Positions 1 through 7,136 of a stretch of 39,896 bases of DNA are shown here, one piece after another. The DNA lies in assembly GCF_020740895.1 (NCBI RefSeq), contig NZ_JAILXP010000015.1, forward strand, positions 1 to 39,896, given 5' to 3'. The first letter of the stretch is position 1, and every line of letters starts with the position of its first letter. Source of the stretch: Streptomyces sp. UNOB3_S3. GTDB lineage: Bacteria; Actinomycetota; Actinomycetes; Streptomycetales; Streptomycetaceae. The notes under the pieces are model-generated. The model was not told the DNA's origin. It was given only the letters and a program-made list of their open reading frames with translations, and ran no database searches. Both the position numbers and the translations under genes were made by a program.

Positions 1-120
1 TGGCTGCATGGCTTCAAACGCCTCCGCATCCGCTGGGAACGACGAGCCGACATCCATGAAGCCTTCCTCCGCCTCGCCTGCTGCCTCATCACCCTCAGAC
101 AGATCAACTCATTCTGTTAG
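1..120 (+). mobile_element. IS5-like transposase, C-terminal end (cut by window edge)
   Basis: The first 39 codons are open in frame +1 and end at TAG (118-120). The translation begins WLHGFKRLRIRWERRADIH and ends LRQINSFC. This resembles the conserved C-terminus of IS5-family DDE transposases, where the last catalytic Glu region reads RxxRxRWERRxDxH. The rest of the gene lies left of the window, so it cannot be judged whether the element is intact. No terminal inverted repeat could be recognised without the other end. A clean intrinsic terminator follows eight bases after the stop. The family call rests on motif memory rather than alignment. Confidence 0.7.
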
Positions 121-128
121 CTGTTGTA

Positions 129-160
129 AGACCCCAGTTGATCTGGGGTCTTTCTGTTTT
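129..160 (+). terminator. Rho-independent terminator after the transposase fragment
   Basis: AGACCCCAG (129-137) pairs perfectly with CTGGGGTCT (143-151) around the loop TTGAT, and is followed by the T-rich run TTCTGTTTT. The position just after the transposase stop suggests it ends that transcript and also shields the sequence to the right. Confidence 0.8.
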
Positions 161-191
161 CCCGCGCCGGATCAGGCGAAAGAGGCGCGGT

Positions 192-392
192 TCAGGAGCA
201 CAGGGCCGCGTCCACGGCTGACTCGAGGTGTTTTATGGCTTCACCGGTCCTCGGTTCAAGGGTCATCGTGACGCTGGCGGCGCGGCCGTCGTCGATGGCC
301 GCGGCCCAGGTTCCGTAGCCGGAGATGGCACCGCTGTGGGCCCAGGCCACGCGGTCGCACGACGAGGCGGTCAGGGCGAGGCGGGTACGCAT
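192..392 (-). pseudogene. Serine hydrolase / beta-lactamase-like protein, C-terminal remnant
   Basis: Reading leftward, 66 codons end at TAG... with the product starting MRTRLALTASSCDRVAWAHS and continuing GAISGYGTWAAAIDDGR. The AHSGAISGY stretch matches the third active-site motif region (HxGxxxGY) of class C beta-lactamase/D-Ala-D-Ala carboxypeptidase-type serine hydrolases. The DDGR and following strand fit their final beta-strands. The SxxK and YxN motifs expected some 200-300 residues upstream are missing, and the DNA at 393-512 does not continue the fold in any frame I can follow. I read it as the 3' end of a gene broken next to the insertion element. The start codon given is only the first Met of the surviving frame. 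Confidence 0.55.
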
Positions 393-512
393 CGAGGGGC
401 CTCCGGAGCAGTGTTGACGGGCCTTGGCGGCAAAGCCAACCCTGCTGGGAGCAGCCGCCGTTGCCCATCGGTGAGCACCCTGACCGGGCCCTGGTTCACC
501 CCTGAGCGGCGG

Positions 513-1298
513 CTACAGGCGTTCGCCCGGAATGCCCGCGTAGGCGTCGCGCAGTGCCGTGAGCACGGGGTGGTCCGGCGGGAACCGCACGTCGTCGAGC
601 GCGCTGACGGTGCGGACGCCGATGGACGCGTTCGTGGCGAATGCGGCGGCCATGGTGGGGACGTCGGCGAGCCGTACCGGGGCGGTGAGCTGCTTCGGGG
701 TGTCGAGGCTCTGGAGGAGCAGCATCGTCGTGCCGGGGAGCGCGGGGGCGTCCGGCCAGACGACTGTCCCGTGCTGGTCGACGAAGCCGAGGTTCCATGT
801 GCCGCCCTCGGAGACCCGGTCGTCCGGTTCGACGAAGACGGCGTCGTCGAAGCCGGCGAGCTGGGCGTCGCGGCGGAGTTTGAGCTGCGCGTGAATTCCG
901 ACATGCTTCACCTCCGCGCTGTCGCGGCTGAAGGGGAAGGTTTTGGCTGTCAACGGCGGCGGGGTCAGGGCCCCGGCGGACCGTAGGTTCACCAGGACGT
1001 GGGGGTTCTTGGCGTCGCTGGGGCGGGCCAGGTCGAGGGCGGGGTCGAAGACGGTGACGCGGATGCCGGCGACCCCGGTGACGCCGTCGGCGGCCTTGCG
1101 GATGTGGTCGAGCGTCCGCTCCCGGTCCAGCTCGACGCCGAATACGACGCGGCAGTCCCGCACCAGGCGGTCCAGGTGGAGCGACAGGCCCCGGATCGTG
1201 CCGTCCTCCATCCGCATGGACGTGAAGTGCCCGTAATTCGTCAGGGCGAGGGTCTGGAGGTCGTCGAGGGTGACGGGCTTTCCGTTGAGTTCGGCCAT
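513..1298 (-). CDS. Aminotransferase class IV family protein
   Basis: 261 aa, ATG start at 1298 with only a weak ribosome site. Class IV (fold type IV) PLP enzymes include branched-chain aminotransferases, D-amino-acid aminotransferases and aminodeoxychorismate lyase. The likely PLP lysine is K131 in VKHVGIHAQLK. The following AxxxGFDDAVFVEP...VSEGGTWNLGFV matches the family signature A...G.DEAL.....V.E....N. Sequence alone does not fix the substrate. Many actinomycete homologues are annotated simply as class IV aminotransferase family. The gene runs in the same direction as metE, 67 bp beyond the metE stop, with a terminator hairpin between them, so it is probably a separate transcript. The first Met is plausible because GKPVTLDDLQ aligns with a normal N-terminus. 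Confidence 0.85.
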   Translation of the reverse strand: MAELNGKPVTLDDLQTLALTNYGHFTSMRMEDGTIRGLSLHLDRLVRDCRVVFGVELDRERTLDHIRKAADGVTGVAGIRVTVFDPALDLARPSDAKNPHVLVNLRSAGALTPPPLTAKTFPFSRDSAEVKHVGIHAQLKLRRDAQLAGFDDAVFVEPDDRVSEGGTWNLGFVDQHGTVVWPDAPALPGTTMLLLQSLDTPKQLTAPVRLADVPTMAAAFATNASIGVRTVSALDDVRFPPDHPVLTALRDAYAGIPGERL

Positions 1299-1326
1299 GC
1301 GGCCAGTCTTTCAGTCCTACGGGGCG

Positions 1327-1355
1327 AGGGGTGCCCCTGTGGTCGGGGCACCCCT
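1327..1355 (-). terminator. Hairpin terminator downstream of metE
   Basis: AGGGGTGCCCC (1327-1337) and GGGGCACCCCT (1345-1355) form a perfect 11-bp stem with a 7-nt loop. It lies between the metE stop (1366) and the aminotransferase start (1298). There is no clear T tract, as is usual in Streptomyces. Confidence 0.7.
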
Positions 1356-1365
1356 GCTCAGCGTC

Positions 1366-3690
1366 TCATGAGGACGAGCCCGGGAGCTCCTCCCGTACCG
1401 TGCGGGCCGCCGTCACCAGGTGTTCCAGGGAGGCGCGGACCTCGGGCCAGCCGCGGGTCTTCAGGCCGCAGTCGGGGTTGACCCACAGCCGTTCGGCGGG
1501 GATGGCGGCCAGGCCCCGGCGCAGCAGGGCGGCCGCCTCGTCGGCGCCGGGGACGCGGGGCGAGTGGATGTCGTAGACGCCGGGGCCCACTTCGCGGGGG
1601 TAGCCGGCGCCCGCGAGTTCGCCGGCGACCTGCATATGGGAGCGGGCGGCCTCCAGGCTGATGACGTCGGCGTCGAGGTCGTCGATGGCCCGGAGGATGT
1701 CGCCGAACTCGGCGTAGCACATGTGGGTGTGGATCTGGGTGTCCGGGCGGACGCCGCCGGTGGTCAGGCGGAAGGCCTCGGTGGCCCAGTCCAGGTAGCC
1801 GGGGCGGGCGGCGGCGCGGAGCGGGAGGGTCTCGCGGAGGGCGGGTTCGTCGACCTGGATCACGGCGGTGCCCGCGGCCTCCAGGTCGGCGACCTCGTCG
1901 CGCAGGGCGAGCGCGACCTGGCGGGCGGTCTCGGCGCGGGGCTGGTCGTCGCGGACGAAGGACCAGGCGAGCATGGTGACGGGGCCGGTGAGCATGCCCT
2001 TGACGGGGCGTGCGGTGAGGGACTGGGCGTAGGCCGTCCAGCGCACGGTCATCGGCTCGGGGCGGGAGACGTCGCCGGCCAGGACCGGTGGGCGGACGTA
2101 GCGGGTGCCGTAGGACTGGACCCAGCCGTGCCGGGTGGCGAGGTAGCCGGTGAGGCGTTCGGCGAAGTACTGGACCATGTCGTTGCGTTCGGGCTCGCCG
2201 TGGACCAGGACGTCCAGGCCGGTCTTCTCCTGGAAGGCGACGACCTCGCGGATCTCGGCCTCGATGCGCCGTTCGTAGGCGTCGGTGCCGATGCGTCCGG
2301 CGCGCAGGTCGGCGCGGGCGGTGCGCAGTTCGGTGGTCTGGGGGAAGGAGCCGATGGTGGTCGTGGGCAGCGGGGGCAGGCCCAGGCGGGCGCGCTGGGC
2401 GGCGGTCCGCCCGGCGTAGGGCAGGGAGCGGCGGGCGTCGTCGCCGGTGACGGCGGCGGTGCGGGCCCGGACGGCCGGGTCGTGGGTGAGGGCGGAGCCG
2501 GCGCGGGAGGCCAGGTCGGCGCGGTTGGCGGCGAGTTCGGCGGTGATGGCGGCGGTGCCGTGGGTGAGGCCGCGGGCGAGGGTGACGATCTCGGTGGTCT
2601 TCTGGCGGGCGAAGGCGAGCCAGCGGGCGATCTGCGGGTCGATGTCGCGTTCGGCGGTGGCGTCGAGGGGGACGTGGAGGAGGGAGCTGGAGGCGGCGAC
2701 GTCCACACGGCCGGCGAGGCCGAGGAGGGTGGCGAGGGTGGCCAGCGAGGCCGTCAGGTCGTTGATCCAGACGTTGCGGCCGTCGACGACGCCCGCGACG
2801 AGCCGTTTGCCGGGCAGTCCGCCGGCGGCCGCGAGGTCGTCGAGGTTGGCGGCGGCGGGGCCGGTGAAGTCCAGGGCGAGGCCGTCGACGGGGGCCTTGG
2901 CCAGCACGGGCAGGGCCTGGCCGAGGCGGTCGAAGTAGGAGGCGACGAGGAGTTTCGGCCGGTTCGTCAGGGCGCCGAGGTCGCGGTAGGCGCGGGCGGC
3001 GGCGTTCAGTTCGGCGGGGGTGCGGTCCTGGACGAGGGCGGGCTCGTCCAGCTGGACCCACTCGGCCCCGGCGGCGCGCAGCGCGGCGAGCACCTCGGCG
3101 TAGACGGGCAGCAGCCGGTCCAGGAGGGTCAGCGGGTCGAAGCCGGCCGGGGCGCCGGGGGCGGGCTTGGCGAGCAAAAGGTAGGTGACCGGTCCGACGA
3201 GGACGGGGCGGGCGGCCAGGCCGAGGGCCAGGGCCTCCTGGAGCTCGCCGAGCTGTTTGGCGGGGTCGGCGGTGAAGGCGGTGTCGGGGCCCAGTTCCGG
3301 GACGAGGTAGTGGTAGTTGGTGTCGAACCACTTGGTCATCTCCAGGGGCGCCACGTCCTGGGTGCCGCGCGCCATGGCGAAGTAGCCGTCCAGGGGGTCG
3401 GCGGCGAAGGCCGCGCGATGGCGGGCGGGGACCGCGCCGACCATGACGCTGGTGTCGAGGACGTGGTCGTAGTACGAGAAGTCGCCGGTGGGGACCTCGT
3501 GGAGGCCGGCGGCGGCGAGATCGCGCCAGGTGGCGGCGCGCAGTCCCGCGGCGGTCCGGCGCAGGGCGCCGGCGGTGACGGCGCCCTTCCAGTAGCCTTC
3601 GACGGCCTTCTTCAGTTCCCGGTCCCGCCCCTGGCGGGGGTAGCCGTACACGGTGGCCCGGGCTGCCGCGGCTGCGGACTTGCTGGTCAC
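1366..3690 (-). CDS. metE: Cobalamin-independent methionine synthase MetE
   Basis: 774 aa, the normal MetE length. It transfers the methyl group of 5-methyltetrahydropteroyltriglutamate to homocysteine, without B12, in the cytosol. The N-terminal half carries the folate-binding repeat domain (YGYPRQGRDRELKKAVEGYW near the start). The C-terminal half carries the zinc site: H656 and C658 in IHTHMCYAEFGDI, and C741 in NPDCGLKTRGW, plus the conserved TTTIGSFPQT. I chose GTG at 3690 because AAGGAG lies at the right distance upstream and MetE homology begins just after it; the longer open frame runs back into the leader. A cobalamin riboswitch lies 148 bp upstream on the same strand. This fits repression when B12 is present and the B12-dependent enzyme MetH can take over. 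Confidence 0.97.
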   Translation of the reverse strand: MTSKSAAAAARATVYGYPRQGRDRELKKAVEGYWKGAVTAGALRRTAAGLRAATWRDLAAAGLHEVPTGDFSYYDHVLDTSVMVGAVPARHRAAFAADPLDGYFAMARGTQDVAPLEMTKWFDTNYHYLVPELGPDTAFTADPAKQLGELQEALALGLAARPVLVGPVTYLLLAKPAPGAPAGFDPLTLLDRLLPVYAEVLAALRAAGAEWVQLDEPALVQDRTPAELNAAARAYRDLGALTNRPKLLVASYFDRLGQALPVLAKAPVDGLALDFTGPAAANLDDLAAAGGLPGKRLVAGVVDGRNVWINDLTASLATLATLLGLAGRVDVAASSSLLHVPLDATAERDIDPQIARWLAFARQKTTEIVTLARGLTHGTAAITAELAANRADLASRAGSALTHDPAVRARTAAVTGDDARRSLPYAGRTAAQRARLGLPPLPTTTIGSFPQTTELRTARADLRAGRIGTDAYERRIEAEIREVVAFQEKTGLDVLVHGEPERNDMVQYFAERLTGYLATRHGWVQSYGTRYVRPPVLAGDVSRPEPMTVRWTAYAQSLTARPVKGMLTGPVTMLAWSFVRDDQPRAETARQVALALRDEVADLEAAGTAVIQVDEPALRETLPLRAAARPGYLDWATEAFRLTTGGVRPDTQIHTHMCYAEFGDILRAIDDLDADVISLEAARSHMQVAGELAGAGYPREVGPGVYDIHSPRVPGADEAAALLRRGLAAIPAERLWVNPDCGLKTRGWPEVRASLEHLVTAARTVREELPGSSS

Positions 3691-3837
3691 GGAACTCTCC
3701 TTCGCGAGCTCGTCTTCCGGGATCCCGGGAGGGCCGCGAGGGGTCGCTTCGGTGCGGGCGAGCCGACGGGGCTCGTCCGTGCGCGCCGACCCGCCCTCGA
3801 GGTCACCGGGATCTCCGCGCGCGATCCGTTCGCGCGC

Positions 3838-4040
3838 GGGCAGCGGGCAGGTCTTCGGACTCGCGGGCGCGTCCACCCGAGGGCGGACACCTAGTGGCCG
3901 TCGCTTCCCGGGCCCGCCGGGCCCAGTGCGTATGACGGCGGTCGTTCCCGCTCACCGCTGCGGGGCAGTCCCGGATTCCCACCGGGTTCCCTCTTGCGAC
4001 GCGCCTGCCTGGCGGGCAGGGCGAACCGGCTGCGGTCGTC
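3838..4040 (-). promoter_or_regulatory. Cobalamin riboswitch in the metE leader
   Basis: Read leftward, the leader contains the conserved core GGGAACCCGGTGGGAATCCG, then GGGACTGCCCCGCAGCGGTGA, and at its 3' end GAGTCCGAAGACCTGCC. These are the standard elements of the cobalamin riboswitch (RF00174 family). Their order and spacing are right, and the element lies about 150 nt before the metE start. Boundaries are approximate. B12 riboswitch control of the B12-independent methionine synthase is an established actinobacterial pattern. The expression platform should be within 3691-3837; I could not decide between terminator and ribosome-site masking. Confidence 0.9.
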
Positions 4041-4200
4041 AGCGTAGGCACAGAAACCGCCCTCGGGACAGCCCTGTTCACATACCGGTCACACACCGGC
4101 CGTATCCAGGCGGTACGCGGGCGACTTCCGGGTGCCGAGAGTGCGGAGGAGGCGCGTCCCCCGCGCACGCTCCAGGGCGCGCACGCCGGGTCGTACGCCG

Positions 4201-4227
4201 TTGCGCATCCCCCACCCCATGGCGCAA
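4201..4227. promoter_or_regulatory. Divergent promoter region with inverted repeat between the two B12 leaders
   Basis: About 190 bp (4041-4228) separate the two riboswitches and must hold both start sites. No clear -35/-10 pair stands out. TTGCGC (4201-4206) and GCGCAA (4222-4227) form a short inverted repeat with a 15-bp spacer, just before the rightward riboswitch. It could be an operator or part of the leader fold. This is a pattern observation only. Confidence 0.3.
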
Positions 4228-4380
4228 TGTTGGCCGGAACGGTACGGTCGCGTGGACATGACGACGGGGTGACGGAAGCCGGTGGGAATCCGGCACGGTC
4301 GCGCCACTGTGAATCCGGCCGGCGCCCGCGGCAGCGCGGCGACGCCCGGAGAGTCAGACCCGCCCTCCGTCGTCCAGGAA
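4228..4380 (+). promoter_or_regulatory. Cobalamin riboswitch in the cbtBA leader
   Basis: The leader contains GGAAGCCGGTGGGAATCCGG, then GGTCGCGCCACTGTGAATCCG and, 3', GAGAGTCAGACCCGCC. The GCCACTGTGA and GTCAGACC pieces are the B12-box-type signatures seen in leaders of cobalt transport genes. It ends about 45 nt before the AGGAGG of cbtB. It is shorter and of a different sub-architecture from the metE riboswitch on the other strand: GCCACTG here, CTGCCCCGCA there. The expected effect is lower cobalt uptake when cobalamin is plentiful. Boundaries are approximate. Confidence 0.88.
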
Positions 4381-4422
4381 CCCCTAGTTCTGGGACGCGT
4401 GTTTCCCCAGGAGGTCTGCATC

Positions 4423-4647
4423 ATGGCTCACTCCGCCGCTTCCGCGACCGGCTCCCCCGCCCTGCCGGAGGTCGCCCCCATATCCCTGAAGGCGATCGCC
4501 CCGTGGGCGGTCTTCTTCGGCGTCCTCATGCTCGTGCTGCTGTACTTCGTCGGCGCCGAGCAGGGCGCCACCTCGCTGCTCTCCGGTGAGAGCGTCCACG
4601 AGTGGGTCCACGACGGACGCCACCTCCTCGGCTTCCCCTGCCACTGA
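4423..4647 (+). CDS. cbtB: CbtB-type cobalt transporter small subunit
   Basis: 74 aa, one membrane helix (about residues 26-46, PWAVFFGVLMLVLLYFVG). The C-terminal tail is rich in possible metal ligands: HEWVHDGRHLLGFPCH, the hallmark of CbtB. Start ATG at 4423 with AGGAGG 9 nt upstream. CbtB and CbtA form a predicted cobalt transport system placed by comparative genomics under B12 riboswitches; direct biochemical proof is limited. It is followed 19 bp later by cbtA, and the pair share one riboswitch-controlled transcript. Confidence 0.93.
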   Translation: MAHSAASATGSPALPEVAPISLKAIAPWAVFFGVLMLVLLYFVGAEQGATSLLSGESVHEWVHDGRHLLGFPCH

Positions 4648-4666
4648 CCGCCGGGGAGCCCGTCTC

Positions 4667-5428
4667 GTGAACACCGTCTCCGTACGGTCGCTGCTGGTGC
4701 GCGGCATGCTCGCCGGGCTGGTGGCCGGGTGCGCCGCGCTGCTGGTGGCCTATTTCCTCGGTGAGCCGTCCGTGGACGCGGCCATCGGCTACGAGGAGGC
4801 CCACAGCCACCACGACGACCACGGCGTGGAGCTGGTCGGCCGCGCGCTGCAGTCCACCGCCGGGCTGGCGACCGGCGTCCTGGTCTACGGCGTCGCCTTC
4901 GGCGGCATCGCCGCGCTGGCCTTCTGCGTGGCCCTGGGCCGCATCGGCCGGTTCGGGCCGCGCGCCACGGCCGCCCTCCTCTCGCTCGGGGGGCTGCTGA
5001 CGGTCTATGTGGTGCCGTTCCTCAAGTACCCCGCCAACCCGCCGGCCACCAGCGACCCGGACACCATCGGCCAACGCACGGCGCTCTTCTTCCTGATGAT
5101 CGCGCTGAGCGTGCTGCTGGGCCTCGCCGCGATGATCCTGGGGCGCCGGCTGGCACCCCGCCTGGGCGCCTGGTGGGCCACCGTCGCCGCGGTGGCGGCC
5201 TTCGTCCTCGCGGTCGGCCTGGCGTACGCCTTCCTGCCCTCGTACGACGAGGTTCCGGGGGACTTCCCGGCCACCGTGCTGTGGCGGTTCCGCCTCTCGG
5301 CCCTGGCCGTCCAGTGCGTCCTGTGGACCGGCTTCGGCCTGCTCTTCGGCCACCTCGCCGAACGGCGGCTCGCCCGGCGGGCCGGCTCCGGCAGCCCTGC
5401 CCATGGAGTGGCCGAAACCACTCCCTGA
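4667..5428 (+). CDS. cbtA: CbtA-type cobalt transporter membrane subunit
   Basis: 253 aa integral membrane protein with about five hydrophobic segments: LLVRGMLAGLVAGCAALLVA, ATGVLVYGVAFGGIAALAF, ATAALLSLGGLLTVYVVP, ALFFLMIALSVLLGLAAMI and one or more near VAAVAAFVLAVGLAYAFLP. A His-rich loop after the first helix (EEAHSHHDDHG) is a likely metal-capture site and is characteristic of CbtA. GTG start at 4667 follows GGGGAG. A terminator with a T6 tract lies 25 bp after the stop. It works with CbtB in cobalt uptake for cobalamin synthesis. Confidence 0.93.
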   Translation: MNTVSVRSLLVRGMLAGLVAGCAALLVAYFLGEPSVDAAIGYEEAHSHHDDHGVELVGRALQSTAGLATGVLVYGVAFGGIAALAFCVALGRIGRFGPRATAALLSLGGLLTVYVVPFLKYPANPPATSDPDTIGQRTALFFLMIALSVLLGLAAMILGRRLAPRLGAWWATVAAVAAFVLAVGLAYAFLPSYDEVPGDFPATVLWRFRLSALAVQCVLWTGFGLLFGHLAERRLARRAGSGSPAHGVAETTP

Positions 5429-5452
5429 CCGGATTCCGTATCCCTCCCCGAT

Positions 5453-5488
5453 GTGCGGGGCGACCACCGGCCGCCTCGCACGTTTTTT
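5453..5488 (+). terminator. Intrinsic terminator after cbtBA
   Basis: GTGCGGGGCG (5453-5462) pairs with CGCCTCGCAC (5472-5481), 10 bp including one G-U, with a 9-nt loop. It is followed directly by G and six T (5483-5488). This is one of few canonical U-tract terminators in the window. A second small hairpin (5405-5424) overlaps the cbtA stop. Confidence 0.85.
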
Positions 5489-5500
5489 CGACTCTGGACT

Positions 5501-5518
5501 TAGTAGGACGTCCAACTA
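5501..5518. promoter_or_regulatory. Near-perfect 18-bp palindrome in the promoter region of the valine operon
   Basis: TAGTAGGACGTCCAACTA pairs in 8 of 9 half-site positions around the central ACGT. It lies 114 bp before mmsA and just after the cbtBA terminator. The overlapping ACTATAT (5515-5521) could serve as a -10 box, with TTCGAC (about 5487-5492) as a distant -35. The geometry suits a TetR-type operator covering the promoter. No regulator gene adjoins the operon, so the repressor would be encoded elsewhere. The regulator identity is not inferable here. Confidence 0.5.
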
Positions 5519-5631
5519 TATGTTCGGGGACAACCACGAGGACGGACAGGACGGACCGCGCCCCACAAGGGCGCGCGCCCGCGGCACCGCCGTGCCTGTC
5601 CCCGGATCTCACCTGATGAGAGCAGGCTTCC

Positions 5632-7131
5632 ATGGTCCGTGAACTGACCCACTTCATCGGCGGAAAGCACACCCCGGGAACATCGGGCGCCTTCGCCGAT
5701 GTGTACGACCCCAACACCGGCGAGGTCCAGGCCCGGGTCCCGCTGGCGAACCGCGCGGAGACCGAGGCGGCCATCGCCGACGCGGTCCGCGCCCAGCGCG
5801 AATGGGGCGAGTGGAACCCCCAGCGCCGGGCCCGGGTCCTGCTGCGCTTCCTCCAGCTGGTCGAGGGCGAGAAGGACGCGCTGGCCCGGCTGCTGTCCTC
5901 CGAGCACGGCAAGACCGTCCCCGACGCGCTCGGCGACATCCAGCGCGGCCTGGAGGTCGTGGAGTTCGCCGCGGGCATTCCGCACCTGCTCAAGGGCGAG
6001 TTCACGGACAACGCCGGCACCGGCATCGACGTCCACTCGCTGCGCCGCCCGGTCGGCGTGGCCGCCGGCATCACCCCGTTCAACTTCCCCGCGATGATCC
6101 CGCTGTGGAAGGCCGCCCCCGCGATCGCCTGCGGCAACGCGTTCATCCTCAAGCCCTCCGAGCGCGATCCCTCCGTGCCGCTGCGGCTCGCCGAACTGTT
6201 CCTGGAGGCGGGTCTTCCGGCGGGCGTCCTCAACGTCGTCAACGGCGACAAGGAGAGCGTCACCACCCTCCTCGAGGACCCGCGTGTCGGCGCCGTCGGC
6301 TTCGTCGGCTCCACCCCGATCGCCGCGCACATCTACGCCACCGCCGCCGCCCACGGCAAGCGCGCCCAGTGCTTCGGCGGCGCCAAGAACCACATGATCG
6401 TGATGCCGGACGCCGACCTCGACCAGGCCGTCGACGCCCTCATCGGCGCCGGCTACGGCTCCGCCGGGGAGCGCTGCATGGCCATCTCGGTGGCCGTGCC
6501 CGTCGGCGAGGAGACCGCCGACGCGCTCGTCGCCAAGCTCAAGGAGCGCATCGGCACCCTGCGCATCGGCCGCTCCGACGACCCCGAGGCGGACTTCGGC
6601 CCCCTCGTCGGCCGGGACGCCGTCGACCGGGTACGCGGCTATGTCGACCTGGGCGTCGAGGAGGGCGCGGAACTGGTCGTCGACGGCCGGGACTTCGTCC
6701 TGCCGGGCCACGAGAACGGCTTCTTCGCCGGCGCGACCCTCTTCGACCGGGTCACCCCGGACATGCGGATCTACCAGGAGGAGATCTTCGGGCCCGTGCT
6801 GTCGGTGGTCCGCGCCGCCGACTACGAGGACGCCCTGCGGCTGCCCAGCGAGCACCCCTTCGGCAACGGCGTCGCCATCTTCACCCGCGACGGGGACACC
6901 GCCCGCGACTTCACCCGCCGCGTCGACACCGGCATGATCGGCGTCAACGTCCCGATCCCCGTGCCCGTCGCCTACCACACCTTCGGCGGCTGGAAGCGGT
7001 CCGGCTTCGGCGACCTCAACCAGCACGGCCCCGACGCCATCCGCTTCTACACCCGCACCAAGACCGTCACCTCGCGCTGGCCCTCGGGGGTCAAGGAGGG
7101 CGCGAGCTTCACGATCCCGACGATGGGCTGA
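5632..7131 (+). CDS. mmsA: CoA-acylating methylmalonate-semialdehyde dehydrogenase
   Basis: 499 aa, the family length. It oxidises methylmalonate semialdehyde with NAD+ and CoA to propionyl-CoA and CO2, the last step of valine breakdown. Family marks: PFNFPAMIPLW near residue 146, GFVGSTPIA for the dinucleotide fold, FGGAKNHMIVMPDAD, and the catalytic cysteine C282 in SAGERCMAISVAVPVG. The GERCMA context distinguishes the MmsA clade from general aldehyde dehydrogenases. ATG at 5632. It heads a five-gene operon whose members overlap or nearly touch; the acyl-CoA dehydrogenase starts 5 bp after its stop. Confidence 0.95.
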   Translation: MVRELTHFIGGKHTPGTSGAFADVYDPNTGEVQARVPLANRAETEAAIADAVRAQREWGEWNPQRRARVLLRFLQLVEGEKDALARLLSSEHGKTVPDALGDIQRGLEVVEFAAGIPHLLKGEFTDNAGTGIDVHSLRRPVGVAAGITPFNFPAMIPLWKAAPAIACGNAFILKPSERDPSVPLRLAELFLEAGLPAGVLNVVNGDKESVTTLLEDPRVGAVGFVGSTPIAAHIYATAAAHGKRAQCFGGAKNHMIVMPDADLDQAVDALIGAGYGSAGERCMAISVAVPVGEETADALVAKLKERIGTLRIGRSDDPEADFGPLVGRDAVDRVRGYVDLGVEEGAELVVDGRDFVLPGHENGFFAGATLFDRVTPDMRIYQEEIFGPVLSVVRAADYEDALRLPSEHPFGNGVAIFTRDGDTARDFTRRVDTGMIGVNVPIPVPVAYHTFGGWKRSGFGDLNQHGPDAIRFYTRTKTVTSRWPSGVKEGASFTIPTMG

Positions 7132-7136
7132 CCGCC

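Noticed and set aside
1358..3894. Very long open frames antiparallel to metE and similar shadows over mmsA, prpD, HpnE-like and TruD-like genes
   Set aside because: High GC leaves few stops in the opposite frames. The translations are low-complexity Gly/Ala/Arg-rich and have no ribosome sites, while the sense frames have clear families.
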